From: Nocardia altamirensis NBRC 108246
Lineage (GTDB): Bacteria > Actinomycetota > Actinomycetes > Mycobacteriales > Mycobacteriaceae
Length of the DNA: 64,000 bases
Assembly: GCF_001612685.1 (NCBI RefSeq)
Contig: NZ_BDAY01000014.1
Span: 1 to 64,000 of the forward strand
Direction of reading: 5' to 3'
Part shown: positions 8,637-17,732 of the stretch, piece by piece
Numbering within the stretch: the first letter of the stretch is position 1
Layout: every line of letters starts with the position of its first letter
The notes under the pieces: model-generated
Database searches by the model: none
The model's input: only the letters and a program-made list of their open reading frames with translations
Told to the model about the DNA's origin: nothing
Program-made: the position numbers and the translations under genes

Positions 8637-8670
8637 AAGGTTCCGCCTGTTCACACAGGCGGAACCTTCT
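8637..8670. terminator. Intrinsic terminator, 14-bp perfect stem
   Basis: AAGGTTCCGCCTGT at 8637-8650 pairs with 8655-8668 around the loop TCAC, and CTTCTTG follows. It lies between the secreted-protein gene and the convergent M14 peptidase gene, so it can serve both directions. Confidence 0.88.
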
Positions 8671-8698
8671 TGTCCAGCTACGACTTACGTCGCGTGCA

Positions 8699-10105
8699 TC
8701 AATTGGCGGTCGGAGTGTTCTGCGCTTGCTTGTACGGTGCTCCGGCGGCCAGGGCGGCGGTGCTGAACGACTTCTTCATCTGGGGCCAGAAGGTGTCGTT
8801 CACGCACGAGTAGCGAGGCATGAAGCCGGTGCAGCTCCCTCCGCTGTTCGGTCCGATTTCGATGGTGAAGGACGCCAGTCCCAGGCCGCCATGGGCCTGA
8901 TCATCGGTCGTTCCCGAGGTCGAGTATCCGACGGTCTCCTGGTCGGTGCCGACGACGAATCCGCTCGGCACGACCTTCTTGATCAGTGCCCGCAACTGTT
9001 CCCTGTTCTTCGGGGTCGCAGCGCCCGGAATGATCCCGTAGTTGCCGTAGGCATGCAGATCGATGACTACGCCCTTCGCGGTATCCGGGACGTCACGGCT
9101 GCCCGCGGGCCGCTGATTGGTGAACAGGCTCGCGTACAGCTTCTGGATCGCCTGGGTTTCCGGTTCGGAGCCGCCACGCGGACCTTGGAAGGTCTGCGAG
9201 CATGGGTTTCTCGAGTCGGCACCCCAGCGGGTCGGGAAGTTGCGGTTCAGGTCGACGCCAGGACCGTTGCCCGACCCGTCGACGACGGAGCAAGACTGCG
9301 GCGTTTGGCTGTTGTCGACGTTCTTGCGTTGCATCTTGGGCCGGTTACCGCCGCTCGCGGTCACATCCACACCGTCCGGGTTGGTCACCGGAACGACCCA
9401 GACCTCGGTGGTGTCCAGGATCTTGGTCACCGCCGGATCGGTGCCGTAGCCGGTGGCGAGGTAGTCGATCCACTTCCATGCCAGTTCACCGGTCGCCAGC
9501 TCGCGGGCGTGGATCTGCGCGGTGAGCAGGAAGCGCGGCTTGGCCGAGTTGGGTGCCAGTGCGCAACCATCCGGCTTGGCCGTGGTTTTCGCGGCGACCT
9601 TCTCCTGGTCGGTGGTGGCCTTCGCCGCACCGGTCAGGCAGATGACGTTCATGGTGTGGCCGCCGGTGCCGTTTTGGGCCTTCCAGGATTTGCCGATGTC
9701 GTACGACTGGGCGATTCCCGGATTCTTCGTCGCGACGTCCTTGGCATGCTTGAGCAGGTCCGCCGCAGTGTGGTAACCACCGTAGTAGGTGGCGTCAGGG
9801 GCTTTTCGTTCCTGCGGCAGCGACTGGTATACCGGCCCCTTCTTCGTCGGATTCAGTCCCTTGTCCCGCAGCGCCTGCGCGCCTGCCTCGTCGACCGCGA
9901 TCGTCACCTTGCCTTGGCCCGCGGGAACCGTTTCGATTCCGGCCTTTTCGAGGATTTCGACCTGTGTCTTCGACGGCACCGGAACGTCCCAGTAGTAGGG
10001 CGTGTCATCGGCGGCATTGGCCAGCAATGGATTGAAGAAAAGTGTGGAGAAGCCACCGACGACCACCACGGAAGTAGTTGCGATGATATTGCGTAATTTG
10101 CTCAT
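8699..10105 (-). CDS. Secreted M14-family zinc carboxypeptidase
   Basis: Exported metallocarboxypeptidase of 468 aa. The signal peptide ends near residue 31 (LLANA-AD). The zinc site is visible as HARE (His199, Glu202) with a later zinc-binding His in VIDLHAYGN, the arginine/asparagine substrate-binding pair in DLNRNF, and the catalytic glutamate in FTIEIG. The family removes C-terminal residues from peptides, so a role in extracellular protein degradation is likely. The start at 10105 is chosen because AAAAGGGAAG lies just upstream; eleven residues before it in the same frame lack such support. The M28 aminopeptidase gene lies 87 bp upstream in the same direction, so the two form a peptide-degrading pair that attacks both ends. 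Confidence 0.93.
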   Translation of the reverse strand: MSKLRNIIATTSVVVVGGFSTLFFNPLLANAADDTPYYWDVPVPSKTQVEILEKAGIETVPAGQGKVTIAVDEAGAQALRDKGLNPTKKGPVYQSLPQERKAPDATYYGGYHTAADLLKHAKDVATKNPGIAQSYDIGKSWKAQNGTGGHTMNVICLTGAAKATTDQEKVAAKTTAKPDGCALAPNSAKPRFLLTAQIHARELATGELAWKWIDYLATGYGTDPAVTKILDTTEVWVVPVTNPDGVDVTASGGNRPKMQRKNVDNSQTPQSCSVVDGSGNGPGVDLNRNFPTRWGADSRNPCSQTFQGPRGGSEPETQAIQKLYASLFTNQRPAGSRDVPDTAKGVVIDLHAYGNYGIIPGAATPKNREQLRALIKKVVPSGFVVGTDQETVGYSTSGTTDDQAHGGLGLASFTIEIGPNSGGSCTGFMPRYSCVNDTFWPQMKKSFSTAALAAGAPYKQAQNTPTAN

Positions 10106-10192
10106 AGTCTTCCCTTTTCGCACGCCACTGTCGGACACCGCATTGCGCGGCGTTGCCTCGAGTGCAGTGAAAGTTGTTCGGTGAGGAGCGGA

Positions 10193-11680
10193 CTATCCCG
10201 CCGTGCCCCTTGGCAGGGTGGTGGCGGCGGCGTACTTCTGGATCGAGTTGGCAATCGCGTTGGTGTTCACGGTCAGCGCCGTGTCACTGATGTTGGTGGT
10301 CGTGTCGCACGACCGGTGGTAGCAGGGGTCGTACGCGCGTCCCGCCGTACCGCCGAAAAGCTGCGCTTCTTGGCGGGTCTTGATGCCTTCCGCGCCGGTG
10401 AACAGCCCGCCCGCGGGGATTCCGACGCGGATGAACGGCCCGTAGTCCGAGCGACCGTCGAACGGTGTGGTGTTGTGCGGGAGACCCTTCGAGTCGAAGT
10501 AGTCGGCGAAGTCCTTCTCGATTTGGGCGGAGCCTGCCGGTCCGCCCGCGCTGCCGTCGTAGATCTTGTACGCGAAGTTCGTCGAGCCGATCATGTCGAA
10601 GTTGAGGTACAACGCGATCTTGGCGCGGTTGGCCTGGGACAGGTTGTTGACGTAGTACTTGGAGCCGACCAGGCCGAGTTCCTCGGCGCCCCACCAAGCG
10701 AACCGGAGCTTGTTCTTCGGCGTGACCGCGGCCATCTGCAGCGCGACCTCGAGCAATCCCGCACTGCCGGAACCGTTGTCGTTGATGCCTGCGCCTGCTC
10801 GCACGGAATCGAGGTGCGCCCCTGCCATCACGACCTTGTCCGCATTGCCCTGCTTGGACTCTGCGATCACGTTATGTGTTGTGGCAGGCAGACTTTCGGT
10901 GTCGGTCTTCAGCCGCACGACGGAGTCCTTCGTGCCAGCGAGGTTCTTGCCGACGGCGAAGCTGGAGCCGACCACCGGGATGGTGATGCCGGTCTGGTCG
11001 AGCGGCTCGGTGAAGGTGTCGGTCCGGCCCTGCTGGCCCTCGTTGAAGATGATCACGCCGGAAGCACCTGCGGCCTGGGCATTTCGGGCCTTGTCGGCGA
11101 AGGTGCAGGTGCCGCGCTGAATCAGGGCGATGTTGCCGCGCTTGAAACCGGAGAAGTCCGCGGCCTCACAACCGGAGGTCGAGGAGTTCGGCTCCGACCC
11201 GACAGGCAGCTTCAGATCGACGTTCTGGACCGTCGCCTTGGCCTCGCCGGACCCCGAATAGGTCGAGGTGGCGAAGTCGCCGACCTCGCTGAAGCTCGGC
11301 GGGGTCGCCTTGTAGGTCGTGGCGCCTGCGGAGACCTTCTCCATGACCGCCGTCGTCTTCTCACGGAAGGCCTGGAAGGAGAACGCCTGCAACGTCACCG
11401 TATAGCCTGCGCCGCGCAGCTTTTCGGCCACATAGTCGCGGGAGGCGTCGTAGCCCGCGGTGCCAGCGGCGCGGGTCCGGCCGTTGGCGTTGGCGATGGA
11501 CTGGAATTTGTTCAGGTGCTCCTTGACGGCAGGCGCCTTGATCTCGGCCACCTGCGCCCCGGGTGGCGCGCCGGGGTCGGCGTATACCGCTCCCGCCACG
11601 GCGAGCGAGAGCGCAATGGGTACCGCAGCGACCGCGCCGATAACGCGAACAGTTCTGTTGCTGAGGAAGATTGAGGGCAT
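10193..11680 (-). CDS. Secreted M28-family aminopeptidase with PA domain
   Basis: Exported zinc aminopeptidase of 495 aa. A signal peptide at residues 1-34 (cleavage near VYA-DP) is followed by the N-terminal part of the M28 fold, an inserted protease-associated (PA) domain at about residues 110-240 (IALIQRGTCTFADKARNA), and the catalytic part. The di-zinc ligands are seen in AGAHLDSVRAGAGINDNGSG, WGAEELG (catalytic Glu-Glu), NFDMIGS and the late His in YHRSCD. The start at 11680 has GGAGGA eight bases before it; the longer frame to 11764 is not supported. It resembles the Streptomyces griseus aminopeptidase group. It probably works beside the M14 carboxypeptidase. Confidence 0.93.
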   Translation of the reverse strand: MPSIFLSNRTVRVIGAVAAVPIALSLAVAGAVYADPGAPPGAQVAEIKAPAVKEHLNKFQSIANANGRTRAAGTAGYDASRDYVAEKLRGAGYTVTLQAFSFQAFREKTTAVMEKVSAGATTYKATPPSFSEVGDFATSTYSGSGEAKATVQNVDLKLPVGSEPNSSTSGCEAADFSGFKRGNIALIQRGTCTFADKARNAQAAGASGVIIFNEGQQGRTDTFTEPLDQTGITIPVVGSSFAVGKNLAGTKDSVVRLKTDTESLPATTHNVIAESKQGNADKVVMAGAHLDSVRAGAGINDNGSGSAGLLEVALQMAAVTPKNKLRFAWWGAEELGLVGSKYYVNNLSQANRAKIALYLNFDMIGSTNFAYKIYDGSAGGPAGSAQIEKDFADYFDSKGLPHNTTPFDGRSDYGPFIRVGIPAGGLFTGAEGIKTRQEAQLFGGTAGRAYDPCYHRSCDTTTNISDTALTVNTNAIANSIQKYAAATTLPRGTAG

Positions 11681-11794
11681 GTCGGCTCCTCCGGAGGATG
11701 GATCAAATCCCGATTCTCGGAGGGTATGCCGGTGCGGAACATTGGTAAAACCCCAGTTGAACACTGGTGAACACGGAGGAGCCGCCGAACACGG

Positions 11795-12949
11795 TCAGTA
11801 GACGCGAGCCGCGTTCGAATCGTCTTCGGTGGCTTCGGCGATCGCGATGGTGTTGCCGCCCATGTGTTTTGCGCGATACATCGCGATGTCCGAATGGCGA
11901 AGGGCGTGTTGCTCGGCGGCGGGGTGCCGTGTACGTGACGTCGCCATGGTCACCAGGCCGACGCTTGCGGTGATGGTGACGGGCAGGTCCGGCATCGACT
12001 CGATGGCGTTGCGCAGTTGTTCGGCGACCGCACGGGGGTCGGCATCGCCGAGATAGCCGACGACGACGAACTCTTCACCGCCGGTGCGGGCGACAATGGC
12101 GTCGGCGGCGACCGTCGTGCGGAGCCGGTCGGCGGTGTGCCGCAGGACCTCGTCGCCGAACAGATGGCCGAAGGTGTCGTTGACGAGCTTGAAGCGGTCC
12201 AGGTCCAAACTCGCGACGTACACCGTGTCGCGTTGGTCGGGGCCGAGATAGCGCCACAGGTGGTAGTCGAGTCCGCGCCGGTTCAGCAGCATGGTGAGCG
12301 GATCTTCGATGGCGTTCAAACGCCATACCCAGCGGCAGAATTGGGCCGTCGGCAATCCGACGACGTTGAGCGACACGGCAATCAGGATGATGGCGATGCC
12401 GAGACGGAGGTCGCCCGAGGCGGAGCCGACCTGCGCGGGTCCGTCGCGCATGAGCAGGACGACCAGCGCGATGACAGACAGCAGTGACCAGGCGACATGG
12501 GCGGCGAGCAGGCGTTGTCCGTGGAACGCTCCCACGTACATGCCGGGGACGGTCATCAGGGTTGCTACCAATGCGCCGTAGAGACGATTTTCCGCGGCCA
12601 ACGCGCCGAAGGTGATGGCGATGTCCGCGCCTGCGCACCAGAGCAGCGATTCGACTCGGCCCGGCCACGGCAGTGCCCACCAGCGCAGCGCCCAGGTCGC
12701 GGTCATGATCACGATCAGCCAGCAACCCGCCTCGAAGAAGGCGTTGCGCGGCCCGATGTTCGACATCATCGAAAGCGCGGTGACCAGGCACATGACCGCG
12801 CCACCCGCACCGAGCATGATCTTCACCCAGCCCAGCGCGCCGTGATAGCCGAGGACGCTGACCAGCCAGCGGTAATCGACCCGGTCACGCCACCAAGCCA
12901 GAATCAACGATCTGCCTTCGGTCATTCGAGCCACCACCTTCGCCGACAT
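11795..12949 (-). CDS. Membrane-bound diguanylate cyclase (GGDEF)
   Basis: Putative diguanylate cyclase of 384 aa. The first 215 residues contain about six hydrophobic segments, suggesting a membrane sensor domain. A GGDEF domain follows (about residues 220-370), with LDLDRFKLVNDTFGHLFGDEVL and the active-site motif GGEEF intact, so it should make cyclic di-GMP from two GTP. The position expected for an inhibitory RxxD site shows VAAD, so product inhibition by the usual site is unlikely. No EAL domain or effector is nearby. The start at 12949 has GAGG four bases upstream. Confidence 0.93.
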   Translation of the reverse strand: MSAKVVARMTEGRSLILAWWRDRVDYRWLVSVLGYHGALGWVKIMLGAGGAVMCLVTALSMMSNIGPRNAFFEAGCWLIVIMTATWALRWWALPWPGRVESLLWCAGADIAITFGALAAENRLYGALVATLMTVPGMYVGAFHGQRLLAAHVAWSLLSVIALVVLLMRDGPAQVGSASGDLRLGIAIILIAVSLNVVGLPTAQFCRWVWRLNAIEDPLTMLLNRRGLDYHLWRYLGPDQRDTVYVASLDLDRFKLVNDTFGHLFGDEVLRHTADRLRTTVAADAIVARTGGEEFVVVGYLGDADPRAVAEQLRNAIESMPDLPVTITASVGLVTMATSRTRHPAAEQHALRHSDIAMYRAKHMGGNTIAIAEATEDDSNAARVY

Positions 12950-13135
12950 CGGACCTCGGGAAAGAGACCCATGTCATAGGTAGCTGAAATGTAACTTATA
13001 TCCGGACCAAAGTTCTGTTACCTGGGTCACACGGCGCTGGCCAGCGAGTTCCGGGCCTGGCGGTCGCCCGCTGACCGACGCGGGGCGCTGCCGGTGGTGG
13101 TGACCGCCGGATGGTCGGGATCGACCCCGGGGGAT

Positions 13136-13204
13136 ATGATCGCCGTGATGATGACTCATTCTGATCAAAGATTGGGGGTCCCATTCGTGCCAGGTGAGTG
13201 CTGA
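13136..13204 (+). other. Possible short upstream ORF overlapping the next start (TGATG)
   Basis: A 19-22 codon frame (starts possible at 13136, 13145 or 13148) ends with TGA at 13202-13204, and the A of that stop is the first base of the next gene's ATG. Such a TGATG junction is typical of translational coupling. GGGGG lies just before the first start. It may be a leader peptide or chance. Confidence 0.3.
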
Positions 13205-14595
13205 TGCGCTCTCCGTTCACGAATGCGGATGACTCCCGTATTCCCTTCTGGCTGCGCGTGCGTGAGTTCGCCGTGCCGCCTGCCATGATCGAGACCGCGA
13301 CCGCCCGGCGTCGCATCGGAGACTGGGCGGGGGCATGTGCCGCAGCAGGTTTCGATGTCGATATCGACTTGCGATCGCTGGCTCACAATTACGGCCAGGA
13401 GCTCGCGGCGCGAGTGCGAGCTGATCTGCGCCAGCTGGCCCCAGATTTGTTGCGGTGGCATCTGCCGAGGGTTGCCCCGGACGGATTGCTGCGACCGGGG
13501 CTGACTATCGCGCTGGCTCGATATGATCCCGGGGATCCCCGAAGTCCTTGTCCCGGAGCAGGTTCGGTGTATCTGGTGGTCCGGACCGCGCCGGCGTGGG
13601 CCGAGGCAGGTCAGCGGATCAGCATTGCGGTCTGGGACGGATCCCGTTCCGAGACCGGCTTGCATCCGCATCCGCGTCCCAACCGGCGTTTCCGGCTCGA
13701 TCTGCATCGGCATCTGTGGGATGCGCGCCGGGTGGACGAGCTGCGGATACGTTCGGGGGCTGAGCAATTCGCCGACACCGGCATCGCCGACCCCCGGCTG
13801 GCGGAACTGGTGCCTGCTGGTTGTGCTGTCGACCGATGGGCGGCCGAAGCGGCGATTCTGCTGCGCGCCGAGGGCAGGCAGGCCGGTGGTTGTCTGGTGC
13901 GGTTCGGGGCAAAGCGACGGGTCGTGGTGCAAGTCGCTGCGGGCGGTAGCGATCCGCCCGCGCTGCGTCTTGCTGAGGGATACCCGCGAGGCGGGATGAC
14001 CGCGCTGCCCGTCCTGCCCGACGCGGCGACCTGGGTGCTGCCCGACCTGGAACTGGTCCGTGCCGGTGCGATCGCCGTCGATCAGCTGCATCCGCTGGTT
14101 GCCTCGGCGCTCGGATCTGGTTGGCCGCGAACCGATTCCGGCAACGAAGCGGACCTGGCAGGTCATCCGCACGTGGTCGAATGCCGGGGCGAGCGGCACC
14201 GAATCGGGCTGGTCGATGGTGTGCTGGTCGCACTCGATCATGACCAGGCCGAGATTCGGCGTGAGGAGCTGCTCGTCGCCTTGACCGGCACCCCGCTGCC
14301 GTGCCTGCAGGCCATCGACCAGGCGCATCGGCATCCGGACTGTCTCGTCGGGGTTCGCGAACGCCTGGACCATGGCGACACCGCCGGGGCGTTGGCCATT
14401 GTCGAGGGGCTACTCGGTGCAGGCGCATCGCTGCGTGCAGGCCCGCTGCGGGACGAGCTGGAGTCGGCTGCGCGGCAGCGGATCACGTACGGACTGTTCC
14501 GGGCCGGGCTCGGTGTCGGATCTGCCGACATTCGGCCCGGTCGCACGCGTCCCCGTGCTGAGCGGGGACATCCGCGCAGCGCGACCTCGCGCTGA
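13204..14595 (+). CDS. Hypothetical protein, first gene of a MoxR/VWA operon
   Basis: Unrecognised cytoplasmic protein of 463 aa with no membrane segments, signal peptide or nucleotide-binding motif that I can see. It is rich in Arg, Leu and Ala, with a beta-rich middle (residues 90-250) and an alpha-helical end. ATG 13204 is chosen over GTG 13198 because AGGTGAG sits five bases ahead of it. It is followed, after 128 bp, by a MoxR-type ATPase and a VWA protein in the same direction. In such sets the first gene usually supplies a substrate or adaptor for the ATPase-VWA pair; this is inference from position only. Confidence 0.75.
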   Translation: MRSPFTNADDSRIPFWLRVREFAVPPAMIETATARRRIGDWAGACAAAGFDVDIDLRSLAHNYGQELAARVRADLRQLAPDLLRWHLPRVAPDGLLRPGLTIALARYDPGDPRSPCPGAGSVYLVVRTAPAWAEAGQRISIAVWDGSRSETGLHPHPRPNRRFRLDLHRHLWDARRVDELRIRSGAEQFADTGIADPRLAELVPAGCAVDRWAAEAAILLRAEGRQAGGCLVRFGAKRRVVVQVAAGGSDPPALRLAEGYPRGGMTALPVLPDAATWVLPDLELVRAGAIAVDQLHPLVASALGSGWPRTDSGNEADLAGHPHVVECRGERHRIGLVDGVLVALDHDQAEIRREELLVALTGTPLPCLQAIDQAHRHPDCLVGVRERLDHGDTAGALAIVEGLLGAGASLRAGPLRDELESAARQRITYGLFRAGLGVGSADIRPGRTRPRAERGHPRSATSR

Positions 14596-14723
14596 CCCGG
14601 AGGCGCAACCTGCATCGAGCCCAAGTGGACTCGGCGCCGACCGGTCCGCCGCCGCACGCGTAGCCGACAAGGCGATGCACCCTGACATGCCCCAATCCTT
14701 CTCAACCCAAAGGTGATTCACAT

Positions 14724-15947
14724 ATGACCGGGTACCGACCCCACACTGCCCAGCTCGACGTCGCAGGCGAACTGCTGACCTTGCTCGGCGACGTCACCAC
14801 CGAACCGCGCCGTGACACGCAACTCGAAGCCCTCACACTGGCGGTGGCCGCCGATCTGCCCGTCCTGCTGTGGGGCGAGCCGGGCATCGGCAAGACCGCG
14901 GCCCTGACCCAACTCGCCGAGTCGCTGAACCTGCCGCTGACCACGGTGATCGCGAGTGTCCATGAGCCGTCGGACTTTTCAGGCCTGCCCATCATCGGCG
15001 ACGACCCCGCCGTGCACGGTGTTCCGATGGCTCCGCCGGATTGGGCCGTCCGACTCGTTCGGGCGGGGCGTGGTCTGCTGTTCCTCGACGAGCTGTCGAC
15101 GGCGCCGCCCGCCGTACAAGCCGCACTGCTACGCCTGGTCCTGGAGCGGCGCATCGGCGCACTCCAACTGTCGCCCGGCGTCCGCATCGTCGCCGCCGCC
15201 AACCCGCGCTCCTCGGCGGCCGACGGGTGGGAACTGAGCCCGCCGTTGGCCAATCGGTTCGTGCACCTGCAGTGGACCCACGACCACGACGTGGTCGTCC
15301 GCGGTCTCGGCGGCACATGGCCGCGGGCGACGCTGCCCCGGCTCGCGCCCGAAAAGCTGGAAGAGGCAGTGACTTTCGCTCGTCGCGTGGTGTGCGGGCT
15401 GCTGGCGGCCCGTCCGAAACTCGTGCATCAACTACCGAGCAGTGAAACACGTCGGGGCGGTGCCTGGCCCTCGCCGCGAAGCTGGGAGATGACCGTGCGA
15501 CTGATCGCCTTCGCCACTGCGGCAGGTTCTGCCAAAGATGTGTTGTCCCTGCTGGTTCGGGGGACCGTTGGCGATGGTCCCGGCTTCGAGCTGCTGACCA
15601 GCATCGACCGGATGGATCTCCCCGACCCGGAGGTGCTGCTCGCCGATCCGGCCGCCGCCGAGCTGCCCGAGCGCGGGGACCTACGCCAAGCGGTGCTCGA
15701 CGCGGTAGTAGCGGCGGTGCGGAAACGTCCGGCGAAGTCCCGCTGGGACGCGGCGTGGGCGCTGCTCGTCAAGGCCGTGGAAACCGGTGCGCCGGACCTG
15801 GTGGTCGTGCCGGCGACGACTCTTGCCGCACTGCGCCAAGACGATTGGGACGTGCCCGCGTCGATCGAACAACTCGCCGGAGTGGTCTCGGTATCCCAGG
15901 GCGCGGATCGCGCCGCGGCCCGAGTCGCCGTCAAGGCGAGCCGATGA
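14724..15947 (+). CDS. MoxR-type AAA+ ATPase
   Basis: AAA+ ATPase of the MoxR/dynein-related group, 407 aa. The Walker A motif is GEPGIGKT (about residues 50-57), Walker B is LLFLDELS, and sensor 1 is AANPRSS, followed by a helical lid and a 150-residue C-terminal extension. MoxR ATPases act as chaperones that insert metals or remodel partner complexes, nearly always with a VWA-domain protein. Here that partner is the next gene, whose ATG overlaps this stop by 4 bp. AAAGGTG precedes the start at 14724. The long extension after the lid, which resembles no family I know, may contact the unknown upstream protein. Confidence 0.92.
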   Translation: MTGYRPHTAQLDVAGELLTLLGDVTTEPRRDTQLEALTLAVAADLPVLLWGEPGIGKTAALTQLAESLNLPLTTVIASVHEPSDFSGLPIIGDDPAVHGVPMAPPDWAVRLVRAGRGLLFLDELSTAPPAVQAALLRLVLERRIGALQLSPGVRIVAAANPRSSAADGWELSPPLANRFVHLQWTHDHDVVVRGLGGTWPRATLPRLAPEKLEEAVTFARRVVCGLLAARPKLVHQLPSSETRRGGAWPSPRSWEMTVRLIAFATAAGSAKDVLSLLVRGTVGDGPGFELLTSIDRMDLPDPEVLLADPAAAELPERGDLRQAVLDAVVAAVRKRPAKSRWDAAWALLVKAVETGAPDLVVVPATTLAALRQDDWDVPASIEQLAGVVSVSQGADRAAARVAVKASR

Positions 15948-17173
15948 CGTCGAAAACGTCGAAGCTCGACTCCGAGAAACTCTTCGCCGCCCGCCTGCAC
16001 GCCGTTCGGGCTCGCCCTTACCTGGCGACCGCCCTGTACGCGCTGCACATCGTCGAGTCGCACGGAGTGCTGACGATGGCCGTCGACCGGTTGTGGCGGT
16101 GCTATGTTTCGCCGGCGTTCGTCGGCCACACGCCGGTGGAGGAACTGGCCTCGATCCTGGTGCACGAGGTGTCCCATCTGCTGCGCGACCATCACGGGCG
16201 CAGTGACCGATACGCCCGCGAGCACGATCTGAGCGGGCCGGGGGAACGACTGCGGATGAACATCGCCGCGGACGCCGAGATCAACGACGACGCGTTCGGT
16301 GACGGGCTGATTCAGCCCGAGAGTGCGGTGCTCCCCTCGACTTTGGGGCTGTCGTCAGGCCTGCTGATGGAGGACTACCTCGGCCAGTTCCGGCTGGGGC
16401 CGCACAATCCGGACCTGGCCTGGCTCGACTGCGGTAGTGGCGCAGACGGATTGGACCGCGGGTGGGAACTGGGCCCGGACGGCGCGGACGGTCTGACCGA
16501 ACAGCAACGCGACGCAGTCCGATTCCGGGTGGCGCGGGGCATCATCGGCAGGCCAGGGCAGACCCCCGAGGGCTGGCGGCGCTGGGCGGAGGAGGCCATG
16601 CACCCGACGCAACCATGGCGGCAACTACTGGGGGCGGCCATTCGCTCGGCGGCCTCCGCACCCGGTGCCGGCGAGGACTACACCTGTGGCAGGCCGGCCA
16701 GGCGCTCGGCCGGCCTGCCCGGCGTCGTGCTGCCGAGTCTGCGGCGCACGCCGCCCCGGGTCAGCGTGGTCATCGACACCTCGGCGTCGGTCAGTGATGC
16801 CGAATTGGGTAGTGCGGTGCTGGAAGTGGCTGCGATCGCTCGGGCCGTCGGCGGTCGCCGCGACCTGGTCTCGGTGCTGTCGTGCGACGCGGCGGCGCGG
16901 ATCGTCCAGCCGCTGTGCCGGGGCGAGGGCATATCGCTGGTCGGCGGTGGCGGTACGGATCTGCGGACCGGTTTCGCCACGGCGATTCGCGCCCGACCCC
17001 GCCCGGATGTGGTCGTCGTGCTGACCGACGGGCAGACGCCATGGCCGGCCGGTCGCCCGGAGTGCCGGACGGTGGTCGGGTTGTTCCGGCGGGAAATCTC
17101 CTGGAGTGAGAACCATCCCGACTACGTTCCGGACAGGCCGCCGAGCTGGGCGCGGGTGGTCGATATCGGGTGA
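15944..17173 (+). CDS. Protein with N-terminal HExxH (DUF2201-like) and C-terminal VWA domain
   Basis: Protein of 409 aa joining a putative metallopeptidase-like region to a von Willebrand factor A domain. HEVSH is at about residues 72-76, in the DUF2201-type context ASILVHEVSHLLRDH. The VWA domain covers about residues 265-400, with the metal-ion site DTSASVS and a later GGGGTD and LTDGQ supplying the other metal contacts. It overlaps the ATPase gene by ATGA, so the two are made together and should form a MoxR-VWA pair. Whether the HExxH site cuts anything is unknown. The 180-residue stretch between the two domains is rich in acidic residues and tryptophan. Confidence 0.9.
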   Translation: MTSKTSKLDSEKLFAARLHAVRARPYLATALYALHIVESHGVLTMAVDRLWRCYVSPAFVGHTPVEELASILVHEVSHLLRDHHGRSDRYAREHDLSGPGERLRMNIAADAEINDDAFGDGLIQPESAVLPSTLGLSSGLLMEDYLGQFRLGPHNPDLAWLDCGSGADGLDRGWELGPDGADGLTEQQRDAVRFRVARGIIGRPGQTPEGWRRWAEEAMHPTQPWRQLLGAAIRSAASAPGAGEDYTCGRPARRSAGLPGVVLPSLRRTPPRVSVVIDTSASVSDAELGSAVLEVAAIARAVGGRRDLVSVLSCDAAARIVQPLCRGEGISLVGGGGTDLRTGFATAIRARPRPDVVVVLTDGQTPWPAGRPECRTVVGLFRREISWSENHPDYVPDRPPSWARVVDIG

Positions 17174-17186
17174 CGGATCTGGATGA

Positions 17187-17627
17187 TCAGGGCAGGACGA
17201 CGCACGTGGGGCCGACGTTCACGCCGGTTCCGACGGTGTAGGGAACGTCGTGGGTGTAGGGGTCGAACTTCTCTTCGCCCAGGTACTCGATCGCCCAGAT
17301 CTTGTGCGGCCCCTTCTGGTTCGGGACCCACGTGGTGCGCGCCGTTCCAGTGGCATCCGCGGTCGCGTAGGCCGGCTGGAATGTCTTGTTGGCGACGTCG
17401 GCGTTGAACTCGTCGAGAAAGACCACCGCCCGACCCGGTTCCGTCTTCGCGACGACCGAGTAGGAGCACCCGGTGCCGAGTGCGTCCCCCGAGCTACCGG
17501 AGCTCTGCCCGCTCTCGACCCGGATGCTGGTGACAGTGGCCCCCGCCTGCGGTGCGGCGAGCGCGATCGCCGTGGCGACGGCGCCGAGCGTCGCTACGGC
17601 AGTGGCTGTGCGTTTCGCTGTGAGCAC
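17187..17627 (-). CDS. Small secreted protein with Ig-like beta-sandwich character
   Basis: Exported protein of 146 aa. A signal peptide at residues 1-30 (AGA-TV cleavage) is followed by a beta-rich domain. Two cysteines (about residues 54 and 142) probably form a disulfide that closes the domain. The pattern of alternating hydrophobic residues and a TWVPNQKGPHKIWAIEY segment suggests an immunoglobulin-like or bacterial Ig (Big) fold. The GTG start has AAGGTAG upstream. It converges with the VWA gene, with only 13 bp between their stops. Function is unknown. Confidence 0.72.
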   Translation of the reverse strand: MLTAKRTATAVATLGAVATAIALAAPQAGATVTSIRVESGQSSGSSGDALGTGCSYSVVAKTEPGRAVVFLDEFNADVANKTFQPAYATADATGTARTTWVPNQKGPHKIWAIEYLGEEKFDPYTHDVPYTVGTGVNVGPTCVVLP

Positions 17628-17732
17628 GATGAACTACCTTTTCCAGCAACGAATTTCCCCAGATGGCGGTCGCAGCGAACTTTCGCACGGGCAGTGCCGC
17701 GCGAGCAATACCCCGCTTCTGGGGTCCGGAAC

